In this document: positions 22,770 to 23,742 of the stretch, in pieces
How the letters are laid out: the number at the start of each line of letters is the position of its first letter
Position numbering within the stretch: the first letter of the stretch is position 1
Source: a virus
DNA: 23,742 nt
IMG/VR virus record: IMGVR_UViG_3300006802_000578
Location: 1 to 23,742 of that record
Strand: one strand, 5' to 3'
Made by a program: the position numbers and the translations under genes
The notes under the pieces: model-generated
What the model was told of the DNA's origin: nothing
Database searches by the model: none
Seen by the model: the letters and a program-made list of their open reading frames with translations, nothing else

Positions 22770-22787
22770 ACTATGACCGCATATGAT
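22759..22787 (+). promoter_or_regulatory. Divergent promoter of a short RNA
   Basis: TTGCAT (22759-22764), a 17-bp spacer and TATGAT (22782-22787), predicted start near 22794. No coding sequence follows on this strand; transcription would meet the terminator at 22816 within about 25 nt. The -35 box is the same TTGCAT as in the promoter at 17654. Confidence 0.5.
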
Positions 22788-22798
22788 CTAGTTTATCA
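22764..22798. promoter_or_regulatory. Inverted-repeat operator between divergent promoters
   Basis: TGATAAACTA (22764-22773) and TAGTTTATCA (22789-22798) are perfect 10-bp complements around a 15-bp centre. The left arm overlaps the -35 box of the leftward promoter and the spacer of the rightward one. The right arm covers the rightward start site. This placement fits a repressor that controls both promoters. The binding protein is not identified; the RHH protein at 20250-20402 is one candidate. Confidence 0.55.
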
Positions 22799-22847
22799 CG
22801 CAAAGAGTAATCCAAGGCCATGTTAGCGCATGGCCTCTCTTTTTTTG
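22794..22847 (+). ncRNA. Predicted short regulatory RNA (about 54 nt)
   Basis: Bounded by the promoter at 22759-22787 and the terminator hairpin at 22816-22847. It contains about 22 nt of single-stranded 5' sequence (TTTATCACGCAAAGAG...) followed by the GGCCATG/CATGGCC hairpin and a U-rich tail, the layout of a small regulatory RNA. Readthrough to the second terminator would give about 104 nt. No ribosome site or ORF is present. Inferred from sequence only. Confidence 0.4.
22816..22847 (+). terminator. Intrinsic terminator (first of two, plus strand)
   Basis: GGCCATG (22816-22822), a six-base loop and CATGGCC (22829-22835), followed by TCTCTTTTTTTG. A seven-base-pair GC-rich stem with a T tract. 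It faces rightward although both flanking genes run leftward. Confidence 0.75.
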
Positions 22848-22874
22848 AAGCTAAATTTTTCGTTTTATGGTTTT

Positions 22875-22897
22875 GACCCTTCGGGGTCTTTTTTTTT
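22875..22897 (+). terminator. Intrinsic terminator (second of two, plus strand)
   Basis: GACCC-TTCG-GGGTC with a stable UUCG tetraloop and a nine-T tract (22889-22897). It backs up the terminator at 22816, keeping plus-strand transcripts out of the converging leftward genes. Confidence 0.75.
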
Positions 22898-22917
22898 GCT
22901 TCGATATATTTTGTTTG

Positions 22918-22926
22918 TGATATAGT
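22918..22926 (+). promoter_or_regulatory. Possible extended -10 promoter
   Basis: TG-A-TATAGT is a good extended -10 element without a clear -35. It would start near 22933 and run toward the 3' end of the leftward gene at 22987, through the hairpin at 22968-22983. A function would be an antisense or structured RNA. Confidence 0.25.
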
Positions 22927-22967
22927 GTGAGAAGTTGCAATCGCAGCTGTCCAGGAAGTTTGTTTAT

Positions 22968-22983
22968 CCCCTCTTATGAGGGG
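22968..22983. repeat. Hairpin after the stop of the 126-aa gene
   Basis: CCCCTC-TTAT-GAGGGG, a perfect 6-bp stem, just beyond the stop (TAA) of the leftward gene at 22987. Neither side has a strong T tract, so it may be a weak terminator or an mRNA 3' end protecting structure. Confidence 0.45.
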
Positions 22984-22986
22984 AGT

Positions 22987-23367
22987 TTAACTTTCTCCGC
23001 AGACGGGACAAAAACTTACTCTCTTTGCCTTTGATTTACCTTCTATTGATTCAACATAGATTCCGTCTCGCTTATGACGTGACGACCAATGTGCGTCCAT
23101 GCAGACTTTTTCATCGTAAGGGGGAAGGGGTGTCCAGTGAGAAGGCTCTGAATCATAATCCGGGCAATCCGTCATCCAGTGTCCCCACCCATGTAGGAGT
23201 ATTCTTTTATCATCGGCTATATCAGTAGCGCAATCGTCTATACAAAAACAGCCGATCGAATATGATTTAATGCTATCCCAATATACGATCACATATTCCG
23301 TGTATCCTTCGGGGTCGTCTTCGCAGCGTGGAGGAATCTTTTTCTTGCAGTCATACCAGTCAGTCAT
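22987..23367 (-). CDS. DUF551-like protein with C-terminal zinc motif (126 aa)
   Basis: ATG 23367 is chosen because GGAGGAGAAAG precedes it. A slightly longer frame starts inside the upstream gene. DUF551-like features: MTDWYDCKKKIPP at the start, a YVIVYWD strand, YSIGCFCIDD, then WGHWMTDCPDYDSEPSHWTPLPPYDE, the signature HW-x-PLPP end. The last 45 residues are an extension with FCPVCGES, a two-Cys zinc knuckle that may pair with other Cys in the protein. Overlaps the stop of the upstream gene by eight bases. Role unknown; common in phage accessory regions. Confidence 0.6.
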   Translation of the reverse strand: MTDWYDCKKKIPPRCEDDPEGYTEYVIVYWDSIKSYSIGCFCIDDCATDIADDKRILLHGWGHWMTDCPDYDSEPSHWTPLPPYDEKVCMDAHWSSRHKRDGIYVESIEGKSKAKRVSFCPVCGES

Positions 23368-23608
23368 CTTTCTCCTCCAGCAACACACTAAAATCTTCTA
23401 CAGCTTCTGTCCTTCTTAACCTTTCACAAGGATACTCGCTCTCAAACACAATATGAGGCGCTCTGTTGCTATATACTTGATATATACGGAAATACTGCCA
23501 CTCATGAATAGAAGCTTTTTTGAACGCATTGTTTAGAGTCGTAGCATGGGTGACGTTTTTGGTGTCGTTACCCTGCGGGGTGATCTGGTTGATGATTAGT
23601 ACTTTCAT
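23360..23608 (-). CDS. Hypothetical small protein (82 aa)
   Basis: A small alpha/beta protein (MKVLIINQITPQGNDTKNVTHATTLNNAFKKASIHEWQYFRIYQVYSNRAPHIVFESEYPCERLRRTEAVEDFSVLLEEKDD overall, shown in part by MKVLIINQITP and HIVFESEYP). The ribosome site is weak (GGAC ten bases upstream). It is coupled to the DUF551-like gene by overlap of its stop. No family recognised. Confidence 0.5.
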   Translation of the reverse strand: MKVLIINQITPQGNDTKNVTHATTLNNAFKKASIHEWQYFRIYQVYSNRAPHIVFESEYPCERLRRTEAVEDFSVLLEEKDD

Positions 23609-23623
23609 TTTTATTTGTCCATT

Positions 23624-23740
23624 TTATGAGCGCGATTCTATATTCAATCGGTCGCTTGTATTTTCATTTCCATCTTTTGATGTTCTCAAGTTCACTGTCC
23701 AATTTCCATCTATGACTGTTAAATGACCCGTCTTCCGGCA
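23624..23740 (-). CDS. Possible 3' end of an upstream gene (partial)
   Basis: On the minus strand a frame is open from the window edge to a TAA at 23624, encoding 38 residues (start CRKTGHLTVIDGNWTVNLRT). It is polar and Asn/Thr-rich. A second frame is open for about 25 codons in the same stretch, so this is uncertain, and no family is recognised. Confidence 0.25.
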   Translation of the reverse strand, partial: CRKTGHLTVIDGNWTVNLRTSKDGNENTSDRLNIESRS

Positions 23741-23742
23741 AT

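Noticed and set aside
1-23742. Integrase, transposase, tRNA, rRNA or CRISPR array
   Set aside because: No protein with the corresponding motifs, no cloverleaf and no regularly spaced repeat array was found on either strand.

Overview
The window is a large part of a tailed, podovirus-like bacteriophage or prophage genome. It is AT-rich and very densely packed, with gene joins of the ATGA, TAATG and TGATG type, and it uses the standard genetic code. Shine-Dalgarno sites (AAGGAG, GGAGG) and sigma70-type promoters are easy to see, so the host is an ordinary bacterium. A P22-type portal (719 aa) beside an N4-gp56-like coat protein (310 aa) and a set of three ejection-type proteins fits a short-tailed phage of an AT-rich, probably Gram-negative host. 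The host genus cannot be read from the sequence. No integrase, tRNA, IS element or CRISPR array is visible.

Positions 17402 down to 755 (minus strand) form one late operon of about 20 genes in classical order: a small leader gene, small and large terminase, portal, two small head genes, scaffold, major capsid, two related proteins with an FCCH-like beta domain, a head protein, a head-tail adaptor, a block of fibre or surface proteins, the tail hub, then four genes ending in the large ejection proteins. A near-consensus promoter (TTGTAA-N18-TATAAT, 17431-17460) drives it. At the left end an HNH homing-type endonuclease gene (67-720) and the 3' end of another gene lie on the plus strand, converging on the late operon.

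Positions 17470 to 19138 (plus strand) hold a divergent early cassette: a 60-aa membrane protein, then six small acidic or cysteine-rich proteins. It has a TTGCAT-N17-TATATT promoter, a repeated GGGGGATAAC-type ribosome site, and an intrinsic terminator.

Positions 22714 down to 19150 (minus strand) are a leftward replication and recombination operon: an initiator-like protein with three 13-bp iterons inside its own gene (a lambda O-like origin arrangement), three AT-rich genes of unknown function, a ribbon-helix-helix repressor-like protein, a tiny acidic protein, a SpoVG-like phage protein, a DUF551-like protein, a possible 55-aa protein and a RusA-type resolvase. Two of the supported genes (RHH, 50 aa; acidic helix, 39 aa) are very short.

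Between the initiator and the right-hand genes lies a 272-bp intergenic control region. It holds back-to-back promoters sharing a 10-bp inverted-repeat operator, and a plus-strand promoter that runs within about 25 nt into a strong terminator. The predicted product is an RNA of about 54 nt with no coding sequence. A second plus-strand terminator and further hairpins follow. This initiator/iteron/operator/small-RNA arrangement is the most notable regulatory feature of the window. The rightmost genes (minus strand, 22987-23740) are accessory: a second DUF551-like protein, an 82-aa unknown, and perhaps the tail of another gene.
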